Source: Corella eumyota
Lineage: Eukaryota; Chordata; Ascidiacea; Phlebobranchia; Corellidae
NCBI GenBank assembly: GCA_963082875.1
Contig: OY720100.1
Coordinates: forward strand, 13,106,591 to 13,170,590
Length of the DNA: 64,000 nt
Reading direction: 5' to 3'
Shown: positions 14,723 through 25,658 of the stretch, in pieces
Position numbering within the stretch: position 1 is the first letter of the stretch
Layout of the letters: each line of letters begins with the position of its first letter
Made by a program: the position numbers and the translations under genes
Notes under the pieces: model-generated
What the model saw: the letters and a program-made list of their open reading frames with translations, nothing else
Told to the model about the DNA's origin: nothing
Databases searched by the model: none

Positions 14723-17700
14723 TTATTTAAGCACGCTATGCTTCATAGCATGACATACCCAATCCACCTTTGTTGTCCACTGCTTGTTTTGAGCGGCTGC
14801 TAAACAGGTCTGAAAATATTGTAAGGCATCGTCGCGATTTTTTTCAACAGCAAGTGATGTTCGTACATACTCAATATCATCAAAACACGATAATTCTGGA
14901 ATTCCAGCCCCTAACATCATGCACAAAAGGTTAATAATTACATTAGCTCTTGATCGGATCGATAAATACGCTCGGCAGCACAAGTCCTGAAAATGTTTAT
15001 ACTCATTTGTTTTTGTAAAATCTGATGTCGATCCTCGACAGATAACTCGCATAAAGTCACCAGGTAAAACGAAAGGAACACGATTTCTAACGATCCCATA
15101 TTTTTTCTTCTTGTGGTTAAGAAAATGACCAAAATCAATATGAAACATTTGACCATTTTTCTTGATCATAATATTGTCGTTATGCCGATCCGCAATACCA
15201 AGAACCAGTGTTGCAACACAGTAACCAGCACAGGACCTTGTAAAATTATAAATGGCTTTATTATATTGCTTTTCGCCAGGATTATTGTCTTTTAACCATT
15301 GGTGAACTGTGCCTGATTTTAACTGTAGGGACCCCACTACTCCACCTTTCTTTTGTACACTCATAATAGTTTCTGCATTAGGTACAATTTCAATCATACC
15401 AACGTTTTGACCCATGGAAATGCAAACGTACGGAGAAATACATAAATCCAAGTCATCACTTTGCCAAATATCGTCCATAACTCTTAAAATCTGCAACGTA
15501 AGCATATCTTGCCTTAAGTCATCACCGTTTTTAAACAAAATCCCATGTTTTGGTTGAAATTGTTCTGCTAACGGATCTTTGCTAAACCACTGAAGTATAA
15601 TCGGCCGCTTTGCTGATGTTTTGACCTCACATAGATCACTACACAATTCACCCAACTTAATGGCTGGATTAAGTGGACTTAAGTTGTCCTTTAAAAGCTC
15701 TTGGTAATCAGTTTTATTTAAATGATCTTTCAAAATTTTCTGTGGCATTGTGTCATCCTTTTGCAAAATGGCATTCACGTTAATTAGCTTTTGCAGTGTA
15801 TCCGTTTGTTTTTGTAATTGATCTAAGTAAGCACCACATGATCTACAGTATGCTTCCAAAATAAGTCCAAAACGAAGTGATACCTGAGGATCGTGCATCT
15901 CCGATTTGAGATGCCAAAAGAAGTAGTGCCCGACTTTTTGATTGGATATTGCTTTGCTTAGTAGATACCTGAGTAAGGGACTATCCATGTAAGTCTCAAA
16001 TTTTAAAACTGTAACAAGTTGTAATAAATATTTTAAAACCCCATCATCATTTAATCCTTCTTCCAGACATTTTGTGGCGAATTTACGAACAACCGGATCT
16101 GGATATTTGCTGTCTAATAACTCCAGTGCAACTTCTGCACTTAAATAATTCCAGGAATTCAACATCCCATAAATCTCCTCGACACACCGCCGCTCTTCCC
16201 ACTGCACCGACTGCAAGAGCTTGGGAAGAGACTCCGGGATGCGCTTGCAAATTGCTCTTAAGCTCCACATCTGTTCTTTCTCCATGTCTGTAAGCATCGA
16301 CAGTGGGTCTCTTTCTATTATGGAAAGAATAAATGCAGTTGCATTCTGTATATCCTCACTGCTGTTTATCATAGGATTCGGAAGGTTGTTAAAATTATTT
16401 CTTGAGTAGTTTGCAGAGAGATCAGAGTAATCCCCCGATGCATTTAATTTGGCTTTATCATCAGGAAAACCTATAATGGAACCGAAATGATCAAACTCAA
16501 TTTGCAGACAAGGGCTTGTGTCCACTGTTGGGTTTGAGCCACTTACACCAATAGGGTTTAATAGCCCCTCCATGTGGCAAGGTGGATACCAAAGTCTTAC
16601 AGTGCAGGGTTCTTGTAGTAAATATCCCTGGTAATCAAAAAGAGGAAGATTAGCCCATGCAAGAGGCCAATGCTCTTCTTTTTTTCTTCGTAGACCACAG
16701 ACAGATAAACACAGTTTAGCTCCTCTCGGAAAGTCGCAAAGGGATATTTTAAAAGTAAGCCACTGGTTCCATTTTGGCGCTTCAGAACCATCCAGCTCCA
16801 TCGTTCTTTGAAAATTGCAAAGTTGGGTTGTACCATGGTAAATGTTGGCACAAACATAAAGATTAGTATCTGTCACGTTCAGGTAACTTCCTGACTTTAT
16901 CCGAACTTTAAATACTTCGGTTACTGACAGTGACAAAAGTGATTTAAATCCTTTTGGTTGATTGTCTTGACGGTATTTGCTTAGTTTCGGTTCCATGTAT
17001 TCTTGATAAGCAGGTATCTGACTTACAATGTCACATGTATGAGTTAACATCAAATCTGGAGTAATATCTCGATTAACACACTGTCGGATGTACTTGTATC
17101 TTGATATTGGATAATCACCTTCCAGGTATTCATTGACGCCGCAAATTTTTAAAACATATTCCTTTTGCATTTCAGTGTTAGTCAGCGCCTGTTCCAATGA
17201 CATCCCCCTTGACTTTTTCCGCAGAACTTCTGCAATAATTGTAAACGGTGATACTTCACAGCCAACGCGAACGGTTGCATGGCGCTGAAGTGAATTTTTT
17301 TGCACAATCCATACTCGAATCATAATGGAGTTTTTCCCTGAGAGATTGTTTGTCGTGTGCAAGGGCAGTTCTTCTGATGATTCAACCCTAGGTGGAAAAT
17401 AGTAAGATATCATGGAATGTGGATCGTCGTTTGCATTTCTAGTTTTTACCGCTTCCATGCAAAGGACGCTAATATTCCGCCGAAAATCATTTACTTCAAT
17501 GTTTTTTAGTCTCGCGAATTCATCTACTGACATTCCAATTGTCTGAGTAATCATGTGTTTTAATATTTTCTCTTCACGGTTGCCCTTGGCTTCTACTAGC
17601 TTCATCGTCGGTTGGAACAAGTGCATGTCACACAATCGTCTCTGTTCATCGTAAAACTCCTCCCGCTCTGCATCCTTCGTCACGCCAACAAAGATGTAAA

Positions 17701-17911
17701 CTCCCGGGTCAAGAAGAAGTTGGAATAAGGGTTGCTGCTCCGCAAGCTCCCAGACTCTCTTCTTCAGTTCAAGTAACGTGCATTCTCGTGAAGTCTCGAT
17801 GGTGATAAATATTCCTGTGGGAAGCAACACATCAACTGTAATGCGATTTGGCATCAGGGTAAATCCCCATAGCTCCCCCGAAGCTGATGAATGTCCACTA
17901 GAGGGAGACAT
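14723..17911 (-). CDS. PIK3CA: Class IA PI3-kinase catalytic subunit p110 (alpha-like), intronless
   Basis: Full-length 1062-residue p110 (human PIK3CA 1068) in one uninterrupted exon. It phosphorylates PtdIns(4,5)P2 to PIP3 at the plasma membrane, with a p85 regulatory partner. Domains by alignment: adaptor-binding domain from SGELWGFTLMPNRI (about 11-110); Ras-binding domain (about 190-290) with IAEVLRKKSRGM; C2 (about 330-490) with EEHWPLAWANLPLFDY and LLNPIGVSGSNP; helical domain (about 520-690) with LDSKYPDPVVRKFA and FFWHLKSEMHD; kinase domain (about 760-1055) with FKNGDDLRQDMLTLQI, catalytic loop GIADRHNDNIM and activation segment HIDFGHFLNHKKKKYG. The C-terminus WTTKVDWVCHAMKHSVLK resembles the alpha isoform tail (human ends TIKQHALN) more than beta or delta. 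The lack of introns is striking beside intron-rich neighbours and suggests a retroposed or intron-purged gene; all catalytic motifs are intact. Confidence 0.95.
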   Translation of the reverse strand: MSPSSGHSSASGELWGFTLMPNRITVDVLLPTGIFITIETSRECTLLELKKRVWELAEQQPLFQLLLDPGVYIFVGVTKDAEREEFYDEQRRLCDMHLFQPTMKLVEAKGNREEKILKHMITQTIGMSVDEFARLKNIEVNDFRRNISVLCMEAVKTRNANDDPHSMISYYFPPRVESSEELPLHTTNNLSGKNSIMIRVWIVQKNSLQRHATVRVGCEVSPFTIIAEVLRKKSRGMSLEQALTNTEMQKEYVLKICGVNEYLEGDYPISRYKYIRQCVNRDITPDLMLTHTCDIVSQIPAYQEYMEPKLSKYRQDNQPKGFKSLLSLSVTEVFKVRIKSGSYLNVTDTNLYVCANIYHGTTQLCNFQRTMELDGSEAPKWNQWLTFKISLCDFPRGAKLCLSVCGLRRKKEEHWPLAWANLPLFDYQGYLLQEPCTVRLWYPPCHMEGLLNPIGVSGSNPTVDTSPCLQIEFDHFGSIIGFPDDKAKLNASGDYSDLSANYSRNNFNNLPNPMINSSEDIQNATAFILSIIERDPLSMLTDMEKEQMWSLRAICKRIPESLPKLLQSVQWEERRCVEEIYGMLNSWNYLSAEVALELLDSKYPDPVVRKFATKCLEEGLNDDGVLKYLLQLVTVLKFETYMDSPLLRYLLSKAISNQKVGHYFFWHLKSEMHDPQVSLRFGLILEAYCRSCGAYLDQLQKQTDTLQKLINVNAILQKDDTMPQKILKDHLNKTDYQELLKDNLSPLNPAIKLGELCSDLCEVKTSAKRPIILQWFSKDPLAEQFQPKHGILFKNGDDLRQDMLTLQILRVMDDIWQSDDLDLCISPYVCISMGQNVGMIEIVPNAETIMSVQKKGGVVGSLQLKSGTVHQWLKDNNPGEKQYNKAIYNFTRSCAGYCVATLVLGIADRHNDNIMIKKNGQMFHIDFGHFLNHKKKKYGIVRNRVPFVLPGDFMRVICRGSTSDFTKTNEYKHFQDLCCRAYLSIRSRANVIINLLCMMLGAGIPELSCFDDIEYVRTSLAVEKNRDDALQYFQTCLAAAQNKQWTTKVDWVCHAMKHSVLK

Positions 17912-19626
17912 TGCTCTGTTAAGCTAAAAACCTACTTCACAGTTATAGTTAGGTTATTAGTCTAAAAACAAGAAAAAATTGTTTTAAAAAAATTTGTTCT
18001 ATTCAGATAAGAGCAGCATGCAGCTTTGCAAACAAAAAGCAAAATATACTTTACTAGTAGTAAACTAACATAAAAATTAATGTATTAAAATGACTGTAAC
18101 TATTTAAGCCAAACTTAAACAAGAAAATTCCTTAAATAACCAAAATTGAATAATTTTTAAAGTCATATTCTGTATTCTGATATGATACTTATGGTCTTTC
18201 AACAAACACGTACAAAATAATAGCAAAAATTTAAATAAATGCGCATTAAGATATGATTACACGTACCAAAGCCGTTAGCTTACGTAAAACATTTAATTAA
18301 TTATATATAACTTAAATTTATTTATTTTTTGCAACAACGAAACGTAGAACTTGCTGCAATGTGTAGACAGAGCAGGGCTTTTAACCCATTTAGGTTTTAC
18401 ACCATGAGAAATATTCTTAGTTAGGAAATATGTCAAAGTACCTGTTTATACCTTTATAACAATTATTAATTACAAAACTTTTCGACGTTTTAATTTTCCG
18501 CTCCTTTAATTTCTTTATTTCTAGGCGACCCCAAAAAAATGAAAATCCTGCGTCCAAAAATAATACTACTACATATATGGCAGCTATGGCGCTTTAAACA
18601 CGTTTACACGTCAGTTGATACTTAGTTTTGATGATTTAAGTTTCCATGAAAATATTAGGGTTGGGACTATAGTTCTACAAATGGCAAGTTTCGTTCTATG
18701 CAAATTATCAAATTCTACCTAAAATGTGTTAGTTTTTTTTATTTGAATTTAAAAGATAAACCTTTACCGTGTTTGTTTACCGTTCGTTTCTTTATTTATA
18801 CTTTGTAAAGTCCTCTTTCACATTCTTCTTCATATTTTTTGTACAAGTCTATGAAACTATCAGGTCCTTAAACGCAAGCAAAATAATGCAGCCTTCTTTT
18901 CGTTTATTCCAATTTTAAAGGAATTTTTTTTAAATTTTTTATCTTGACAATAATTGTTTAACATTAATGTGACGTAACAAAAAAAATTATTAAACAAAGA
19001 AAAATTATACCAATTAAAATACATTTGTTAGTGTTAAATATTTTAGCTTAATTTTTTAATGTAACTTAAATGTCTCATTAAAATATTAATTTTTTTAATG
19101 TTTAATTTATGTTGTGTTAAATCTGATCGATCAAATTCGTTTTCTATTATCTATAGGCCTAACTGGGTATTAGGTTAATAAATTAAATGATACTAACAAA
19201 ATATAAAACCTCGGTTAACCCCTAAAAAAAATTGGGAAAAAATATATAAAATCGGTAAACACAAGAAATCGTGTTAAAATTTACAAACATTAAATTTTTT
19301 TGAAGATCTTTTATTTAACTTTTATATATTACATTTAAGAACTTGTAATACAGTTTTTTTTATATAATAATGATCAATTTTAAAGTGAAATTAATTTTTT
19401 TTTAATTGTTATCGTTTTTTTCTTGAAGTAACATAAAATCTGTTAGTGTGACAATGATACACTTAGACAAATATAATAAAGTATTACCAAAGCCTCGTAT
19501 AAGTATAAATGTGTCTTGTTTAAATATAAAAATTGTTAACTGTGCCCTCACAAAATTGGCAAACTTAGGTAAATCGAATACTAATGAAAACTAATATTTA
19601 ATTTTAATTTTGTTGCAGCACATTTT

Positions 19627-19636
19627 GGGGATCTCC
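19627..19636 (+). promoter_or_regulatory. kappa-B-like site upstream of array gene D1
   Basis: GGGGATCTCC fits the Rel/NF-kB consensus GGGRNWYYCC. It lies about 395 bp before the D1 ATG in DNA otherwise rich in A and T, within a block shared with the flank of D2. Confidence 0.45.
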
Positions 19637-19880
19637 TTAATGTTAAACCGTGATCCTTTTTGTTCCCATGACTATAAAACCATTTATTTTAACCCAACAA
19701 ATATTTATTAAATGCCAGCTATGCCTACGTGCAAAACAACGAGTTTTAATTCTGTGATAAAATAATTTCTTATAAAGTCAATAGCGTTTATTTGTAAAAC
19801 GTTTATGTATTAATATATGGAACAGAACTTTTCTTAGGTGTAGGGTATTCACCTGGATAAAGATCAGTTTTTCGTTGATG

Positions 19881-19919
19881 CACGTGATTAAAATTTTATT
19901 GATAAAGAGAATATAAAAG
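19881..19919 (+). promoter_or_regulatory. E-box and TATA box of array gene D1
   Basis: CACGTG at 19881-19886 and TATAAAAG at 19912-19919, about 112 bp before the D1 start codon. D2 has TATAAAA at a similar distance. Confidence 0.5.
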
Positions 19920-20030
19920 AAAACTATAAAGCAAGCCTGGTGATTTCGATTTTGTTGAGTATACTTGTTGGCATATTTTAAAGTTAAAATATAAAAAACT
20001 GTTGGTGATTGTTAATATAAGATATTTACG

Positions 20031-20600
20031 ATGTCTTTTAGTATGCAACCCAGAGACCTGAGTTTTAGCCAAACTAGTATAAAGGGTACATTTGAAAATG
20101 GAGAAAGTGTTAACGTACTGATTGAACAGCTAATAGAAATGAGCGATTGGCAGCGACAGCAAAAAATCGATTCATTTGAAAAGATGGAAGTAGCAAGGTG
20201 TCAAAACGAAGAAACTTATTTTAGCAACGACAACCGAAGATTGTACATTTTTAGAGTTTTAGAAAAGAAAAACTTACTTCCAGGCGGAACCGTTAAGGTA
20301 AAGATTTAAACAATTCTTAACATTTTTTGTGATTTTACCTTAGAGTGTTTAATTTGTTTAGATAAAAAGGTTCGATAAAAAATTTTTCAATTAACTGTAA
20401 AACTTAAGCTCGAAACATTTTGGCCATTACCCATAACCCAATGCCATAAGACACAAAATTTAATTCTTAATATTTGTTATTTGTTTAATAATTAACAGGT
20501 AAAGAAGGGGCATTTGCGACCTAAGTCTAGTGACGCTGGGTGTCATATAGAAATTCGTGGAAGGGAAAAAACACATCCACACTGTCCATGTAGACGTTAA
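20031..20600 (+). CDS. Array gene D1, type I DNRRL-motif small protein
   Basis: First member of the tandem family; function unknown. Two exons, 20031-20297 and 20499-20600, joined in phase 0 give 122 residues. The N-terminal part carries PRDLSFSQTSIKGTFENG and WQRQQKIDSFEKMEVARC; the hallmark SNDNRRLYIFRVLEKKN follows at about residues 65-81, then LLPGGTVK at the splice junction. Exon 2 supplies DAGCHIEIRGREKTHPHCPC, giving the family C-H ... H-C-x-C pattern. No signal peptide or membrane segment is visible, so a cytosolic or nuclear protein is likely. The start ATG is the first in the frame and aligns with D2 and D5. A TATA box lies about 112 bp upstream and AATAAA at about 20929. Reading through the donor meets a stop at once, which supports the intron. 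Confidence 0.8.
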
Positions 20601-21286
20601 ATTGATTTTTACTTGTTTACAAAGTTCTTGTAATTCATACAATTTAATTTTAAATATGTTAACATGTAGACTATTTAGAAATTTAATAATTTTTTGTAAT
20701 GTTTGGTAAATTACATAATATGCATTTAAATAACAAAATTTTAATTTATTTCATGCTTTAGAATTTTTTTAGCTTGTTTTACAATTTAACCATATGCTAA
20801 TTTTTATTATGCTACAAAATTAAGTAAGTGTTTTTCCACTAAAAAATGCTTAGACTATGTTAAACTTATTTTATCAAAAAACCATTTCCAATAACATTCG
20901 TTTTCTGTACATCCTTCTAAATTTGGCAAATAAAGAATTTACTCAAAATTTTTGTTTTATCGATTCCTTTTTGTAATAATTAACCTAATGCGAGACGGTC
21001 GACCTTGCTTTAAAAGTACTTATTTATACATTCAATGCACACTACACCGTTTAAATTAGTTTGAGTCTCTACGTTATAACTGGGACCAGCTAAGTTCAAA
21101 GTGCAAATAAACCAAAAGTGTATACTAAAAAATTGACTTTATAGAAAGTAAAACCACAATGCTATGCATTGAGTTATGACAAGTTTAATGTTGCTGGATA
21201 TACTGACAAAATGTTTTTTAAAATAAAAATTCTTAATAAAACAGGTAGACGATATATTGATTTTGATTTATTGACAACATAATAAC

Positions 21287-21297
21287 GGAATTCCCCC
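21287..21297 (-). promoter_or_regulatory. kappa-B-like site in an orphan 5' module
   Basis: GGAATTCCCCC on plus, reading GGGGAATTCC on minus, matches the NF-kB consensus. It sits in a promoter-like block with no gene directly behind it. Confidence 0.35.
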
Positions 21298-22366
21298 AAA
21301 TTTAAACTACTCTTCATTTTGTTTACGTGACTAATGAATTTTTAACATGAGACTAAAGTATAACTTTTTAATAAGTGTTAAACTTACGAGTGGAAATATC
21401 AATAAAAATATTTAATTGCAAGTGTTTAAACACTAACAAAAAATTCTGTTAAATAAAAAATTGTGGACATTACCCCAAGTAAATATTAAATTTTTGATGG
21501 AACATGTTATTCCCAAATTATATAACTTGCAAAAATGTATGTCAAATCTAACTATCAGAATAAAGTACATTTTAATTTTATAAAGATAAAAATGGTAATT
21601 TGATTTCGACTTGATGACAACTTAATAGTAAAACTTATAGGACAATTTTTTACAATTGTTTACTTATACGATGTTAAGGCTACGCGTGCAACTAACAATA
21701 AAATCTAAAAACGTTATAAAACATTTTACTACTGTTAAGTATTTAAAAAAACAATAAACAGCATTTATTAAACCTTTAAATAAATACAACTTTAAAAGTA
21801 ATACTTTTTAAACGCGTATGATAAGGAAAATTTCAAACAGTTTTGGCCTATGCGACTTGTAACTTAGAACTCCATTTATTCAGGTGCGTTTGAATACTTA
21901 AAAAGTTATAAACGGTCGAAAAACTATTTTTTAAATTGTGCAATACCCTAATTAATTGAATAATATTTTTTGTGACATGTCATTGCCAAATTATATTAAA
22001 TAATGCCAATAAAATGATTTAAATAAAATAAAAACTATATTTTTATTCCGCGTTAAGACAACATAATACCGGAACTTCCTTCAATTTAAACTATTTTTAT
22101 TTTGTTCAGGTGACTATTTAAATTCTTTATCATAACATAACAAATATTTACTCAATGTGTAAATAACATAACAATTTTAAAACAGTATTCTCACATAGTT
22201 TAGTCCTATAGCATAGCCATAATAAATAACAGTATTGCCAAAGTCCTAATGCGTATTAAATAAGATAAAAAGGGAAAACGCCATCATTAACAGAGTTGTC
22301 AAACTTAAGCGAACCGAATGTTGATATACCTAACATTTAATTTTGATTTTATTGCAGCACAATTTT

Positions 22367-22376
22367 GGGATCTCCC
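22367..22376 (-). promoter_or_regulatory. kappa-B-like site upstream of array gene D2
   Basis: GGGATCTCCC on plus; the minus strand GGGAGATCCC fits GGGRNWYYCC. It lies about 323 bp before the D2 ATG, at the place matching the D1 site. Confidence 0.45.
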
Positions 22377-22698
22377 TAATGTTAAACTGTTTTCCTTTTT
22401 GTTCACATGACTATAAAACTATTTATTTTAACCCAACAAATATTTGCAATGTTAAAATGCCTACGTGCAAAAACAACAAGTCATAATTTTGTGAATAATT
22501 TCTTATAAAATCAATAGCGTTTAGTTGTAAAACGTTTTGTTTTATTAATATATGAAACAGAACTTTTTTTAAAACGGAAGGGAGGGAGGAGGGTATAAAA
22601 TAAAACCTTTAAGCAAGTTAGCTCATTTCGATTTTGTCTAGCCAACCGATTAACTTATTTTAAGATTTTAATACAACAGATTACTACGACTATTTAAG

Positions 22699-23133
22699 AT
22701 GTCTAAGCTCATGCGACCTAGTGACTTAAGTTTTAGTCACACCAGTATAAATGGTAGATTTGACAACGGAAATAAGGTTAACGACGTTATTAGAGACTTG
22801 GCAGATATTAGTAGCGAGTGGGAACGACAACAAAAAATCAATTCATTTCCACCGATGGAAGTAGCAATTTGTCGAAATAAAAGAACCTGGTTTAGCAACG
22901 ACAACCGAAGACTGTACATTTTTAGAGCTTTAGAAAAGGCAGACTTACTTCCAGGCGGAACTGTTCGGGTAAAAACTAAAAAAAAAATACTTTTTACATA
23001 ATTCAAAATGTGATACTTTTGTAATTTGTATGTTAATTAACAGGTTAAGGTGGTAAACAGTGTACGGCCCAAGCCTGCTGATGCAGGCTCCCAAGTGACA
23101 ATTCGAGGAGGGGAAAATACGTTTGCGCATTGA
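22699..23133 (+). CDS. Array gene D2, type I DNRRL-motif small protein lacking the C-terminal Cys motif
   Basis: Exons 22699-22968 and 23044-23133 give 119 residues. The N-terminal half is typical (MRPSDLSFSHTSINGRFDNG, then WERQQKINSFPPMEVAIC, then WFSNDNRRLYIFRALEKADL and LLPGGTVR). Exon 2 differs: where relatives have GCHV and HCPC, this copy has AGSQVTIRGGENTFAH and stops, so all three conserved cysteines of the tail are absent. Either the copy has lost a metal-binding or redox site and changed role, or it is at an early stage of decay. The TATA box at 22594-22600 and the kappa-B-like site upstream are retained. Confidence 0.75.
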
Positions 23134-23663
23134 TATTGTAATCAATTTACTAAGATTGTATATGCTTTAATAATTCTTGACAATTATATATTACGCAATT
23201 TAATTATGTAAATCTGTATATGTAAAAATGATTAATTTGCTATTTAGTTAAAATAAAAAACAAAATCTGTTTTTGTCAATTAATTAATAAACATGTAGAT
23301 TGGTTATTAGAAACAAATAAAAATCTTATAAAATTATTATTTTGTTACAACAACAAAAAAGACAATGAATGTGTCCCAAAGGCTAAATTTTTTATTTAAG
23401 ACCTTTGCACGTGTTTATATTCTTATTGTGCTGAACAGTATTTAAGTAAAAAATTATACAGGCTAAATATATACACAATGCGTATTAGACCCTCAATTAA
23501 TTTCACGGTACATCGAGGTAAGACCAGTGATAATTAAACTGCGACTAAACAATAAACTTAAATTAGCTTCTTTTTTCCTCAATGGTAGTAAAACTGATTT
23601 TTTAGAAACAAAATAAAAATGTCTAGTATAGATAATAGTCACCAATTTGACATAAATGTAAAA

Positions 23664-23675
23664 GGGGATCTCCCC
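23664..23675 (+). promoter_or_regulatory. Palindromic kappa-B-like site upstream of D3
   Basis: GGGGATCTCCCC, a perfect palindrome containing a full NF-kB consensus, followed by TTAAACTA and CACGTG (23702-23707). It is in the 5' flank block of D3 and has a counterpart at 26937-26948. Confidence 0.5.
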
Positions 23676-23914
23676 AAGATTAAACTATTTTTCAAACTGT
23701 TCACGTGATTAATGAGAATATTTATTTAAACATTGCAACTATTTGTGCACACGGTATCAAGGCTACGCCTACCTGTGCAAATAACAATAAAAACTAAAAA
23801 CGTAATAAATTGTTTTAATTTCTTTAAAGTATTTAAAAAAAACAATAAACAGCATTTACAAGCCCATAAAAGATAACTTATAACCTAGGTAGCTTCAATA
23901 AAAAAACATTTTAA

Positions 23915-23926
23915 GGGGAATGTCCC
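23915..23926 (+). promoter_or_regulatory. Second kappa-B-like site upstream of D3
   Basis: GGGGAATGTCCC, about 217 bp before the D3 ATG; one position departs from the strict consensus. The same site precedes D5 at 27179-27190. Confidence 0.4.
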
Positions 23927-24142
23927 AGACTTGAAATTTTACTTTTATTAGTTTAGTCACTGTAACGTAATGCCTAAGCCATTGTACCTAAACTCGTTGC
24001 CTGTGTATAATACACCGTTTAAACCTAAAAAGCATACTTTGTTTATGTTTAGCTACTGTTAAGTTTAAATAAAAACACGCATTTAAAGCCATCTATATTT
24101 TTTAGAAGCGTGTGATACAGTATATTCAAAATATCTAGGTTA

Positions 24143-24592
24143 ATGCGACCTTCTGACCTAAGCTTTAGTCAACCCAGCATTAAAAATGAATTTAGAAATG
24201 GTTCAAATGTTAACGAAGTAATTGTAGAGTTAGTGTGTCTTAGCGAGTGGGGGCGTCAACAAGAAATTAACCTTTTTCCACCGATGATAGTAGCAATATG
24301 TCCAATTAGAAGAATTTGGTTTAGCAATGACAACCGAAGGTTGTACGTTTTCAGAGTTTTAGAAAAACGTAACATACTTCCAGATGGAACTGTCAGGGTA
24401 AAGATTTAAACAATAAATAAAATATTAGTTTTCAAAAAATGTTTTTAAAATAACATTTATTTTTTTTATTTGCTTGTAAATTCACAGGTAGTAGAAGGTA
24501 ATGTGCGATCCATGCCTTTTGATGCTGGGTGCCATGTTAGAGTTCGTGGGGGTGAAAGTACGTTAGCACATTGTCCCTGTGGTAACCTTTAA
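24143..24592 (+). CDS. Array gene D3, type I DNRRL-motif small protein
   Basis: Exons 24143-24397 and 24488-24592 give 119 residues. It starts MRPSDLSFSQPSIKNEF, has WGRQQEINLFPPMIVAIC, then RIWFSNDNRRLYVFRVLEKR, and the tail DAGCHVRVRGGESTLAHCPC, so both family motifs are intact. In the near-identical copy D5 the start is four codons further upstream; here that codon reads ATA, so translation should begin at the next ATG. It sits inside the left segmental duplication, followed by the relic type II exon at 25414. Confidence 0.78.
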
Positions 24593-25243
24593 AAAATATT
24601 TCTACTTGTTTTTCATTTAATTTTCACAGTTTCTGAAAAAGAAAATTTTAAGATGTAAATATGTATGTAAATAGTATGCAAAATTTTACAAACAACTTGT
24701 TGTCTAAAACAAATACTGCTTTAAACTTTTGTAGTTCATTAACAAATGTATTTTTGCGTAACCAAAGGGAAACTTTAAATGAACATGGCTTTAAACTTCA
24801 TTGAAGTTCTATTAACCATTGCATTTAAAACTAAAATACATAGTAACGACTTTCACGCTCTATTAGATGTAAATCCACCAAAAAACATCAAAACAAATTA
24901 ACAGTCTAGCTCGTATTCTCTTATTAGGCTTTGTCTTTGAACAGTTTAAACTTTTCTTTTATTAACTAAATAATTTATTGTTATTTGTTTTAAAGCTTGT
25001 TTCAATACATTTGTAAACTTATAATTTTTTTGCTTTTTGTAAATAAAGTTTTCTTATAAAATGTAGTTTCGGAAATGTTTTAATAAATAAATACGTTAAT
25101 GTTTAAAAATCATTAAAACAGCCTTGTATTAAATATCTTCGTACTTTATTATATCCCAAAATATTAAAACAAAAAAAGACAAAACAAAAACAACAAAAAA
25201 GGTTAGAACAAATTATCTTTAAAAAACCAAAGGGGTTAAAAAA

Positions 25244-25254
25244 GGGGAAATCCC
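25244..25254 (+). promoter_or_regulatory. Classical kappa-B-like site before a type II first exon
   Basis: GGGGAAATCCC, a textbook NF-kB site, 160 bp before the relic type II ATG at 25414 and about 405 bp before D4. The duplicate at 28494-28504 stands 156 bp before intact D6. Confidence 0.5.
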
Positions 25255-25658
25255 AGGGGGCTATACTTGGGAAAATCACAAGGACAAAAAAAAACCTATG
25301 CATATAGGTGCATAACAATTCAGAAAAGTAAAAATATTTTTGATGCTTGTTTAATATAAGGATAGCTTGTTTAATATAAGGATCTATAAAAAAATAATAT
25401 TTAAAAAGACAAAATGGAACCTCATTATGTTCGAGTTATTTTTAAATTAGATGTAACGTAAAGACAAGCGAATGTCTTATTGTTGTCTAAGCAGACAAGT
25501 AAATGTGATAAACTTAGTTCATAACTTTGTTTTACTCTCGCTCAGCGATGGAAATTTCTTTATTGAAAAATAAGGTTGTTACTTATATCTTAGTCTTATT
25601 TAGTTTCAGCTTATGAGTAAAATTTAAACTGTAACATTAACTGCGGTGTACTATCAAA

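Larger units (their letters stand above)
17912..20030. other. Intergenic between PI3K promoter and the tandem array
   Basis: AT-rich 2.1 kb. The right part (19600-20030) is the 5' flank of the first array gene and is similar to 22330-22700 in front of the second. Nothing coding is seen in 17912-19600. Confidence 0.6.
20601..22698. other. Inter-copy DNA with orphan 5' flank modules
   Basis: No coding copy. It holds relics of the promoter block found before other array genes: around 21281-21345 (kappa-B-like, TTTAAACTA, then GTTTACGTGACTAAT) and 22066-22120 (weaker), and 21660-21780, which resembles 23745-23870. The right end (about 22330-22698) is the D2 5' flank, with TATAAAA at 22594-22600. 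Confidence 0.55.
23169..25439 (+). repeat. Segmental duplication, left copy
   Basis: About 2.27 kb, near-identical by eye to 26439-28684. It begins in the 3' flank of D2, includes the whole of D3 and its 5' flank, and ends 26 bases into a type II first exon (relic ATG at 25414) that is then cut off. The right copy continues into intact D6. Only small indels and scattered substitutions separate the two, so the duplication is fairly recent. Confidence 0.85.

Noticed and set aside
16072-16409. Overlapping plus- and minus-strand ORFs inside the PI3K gene
   Set aside because: Shadows of the 3.2-kb PI3K frame.
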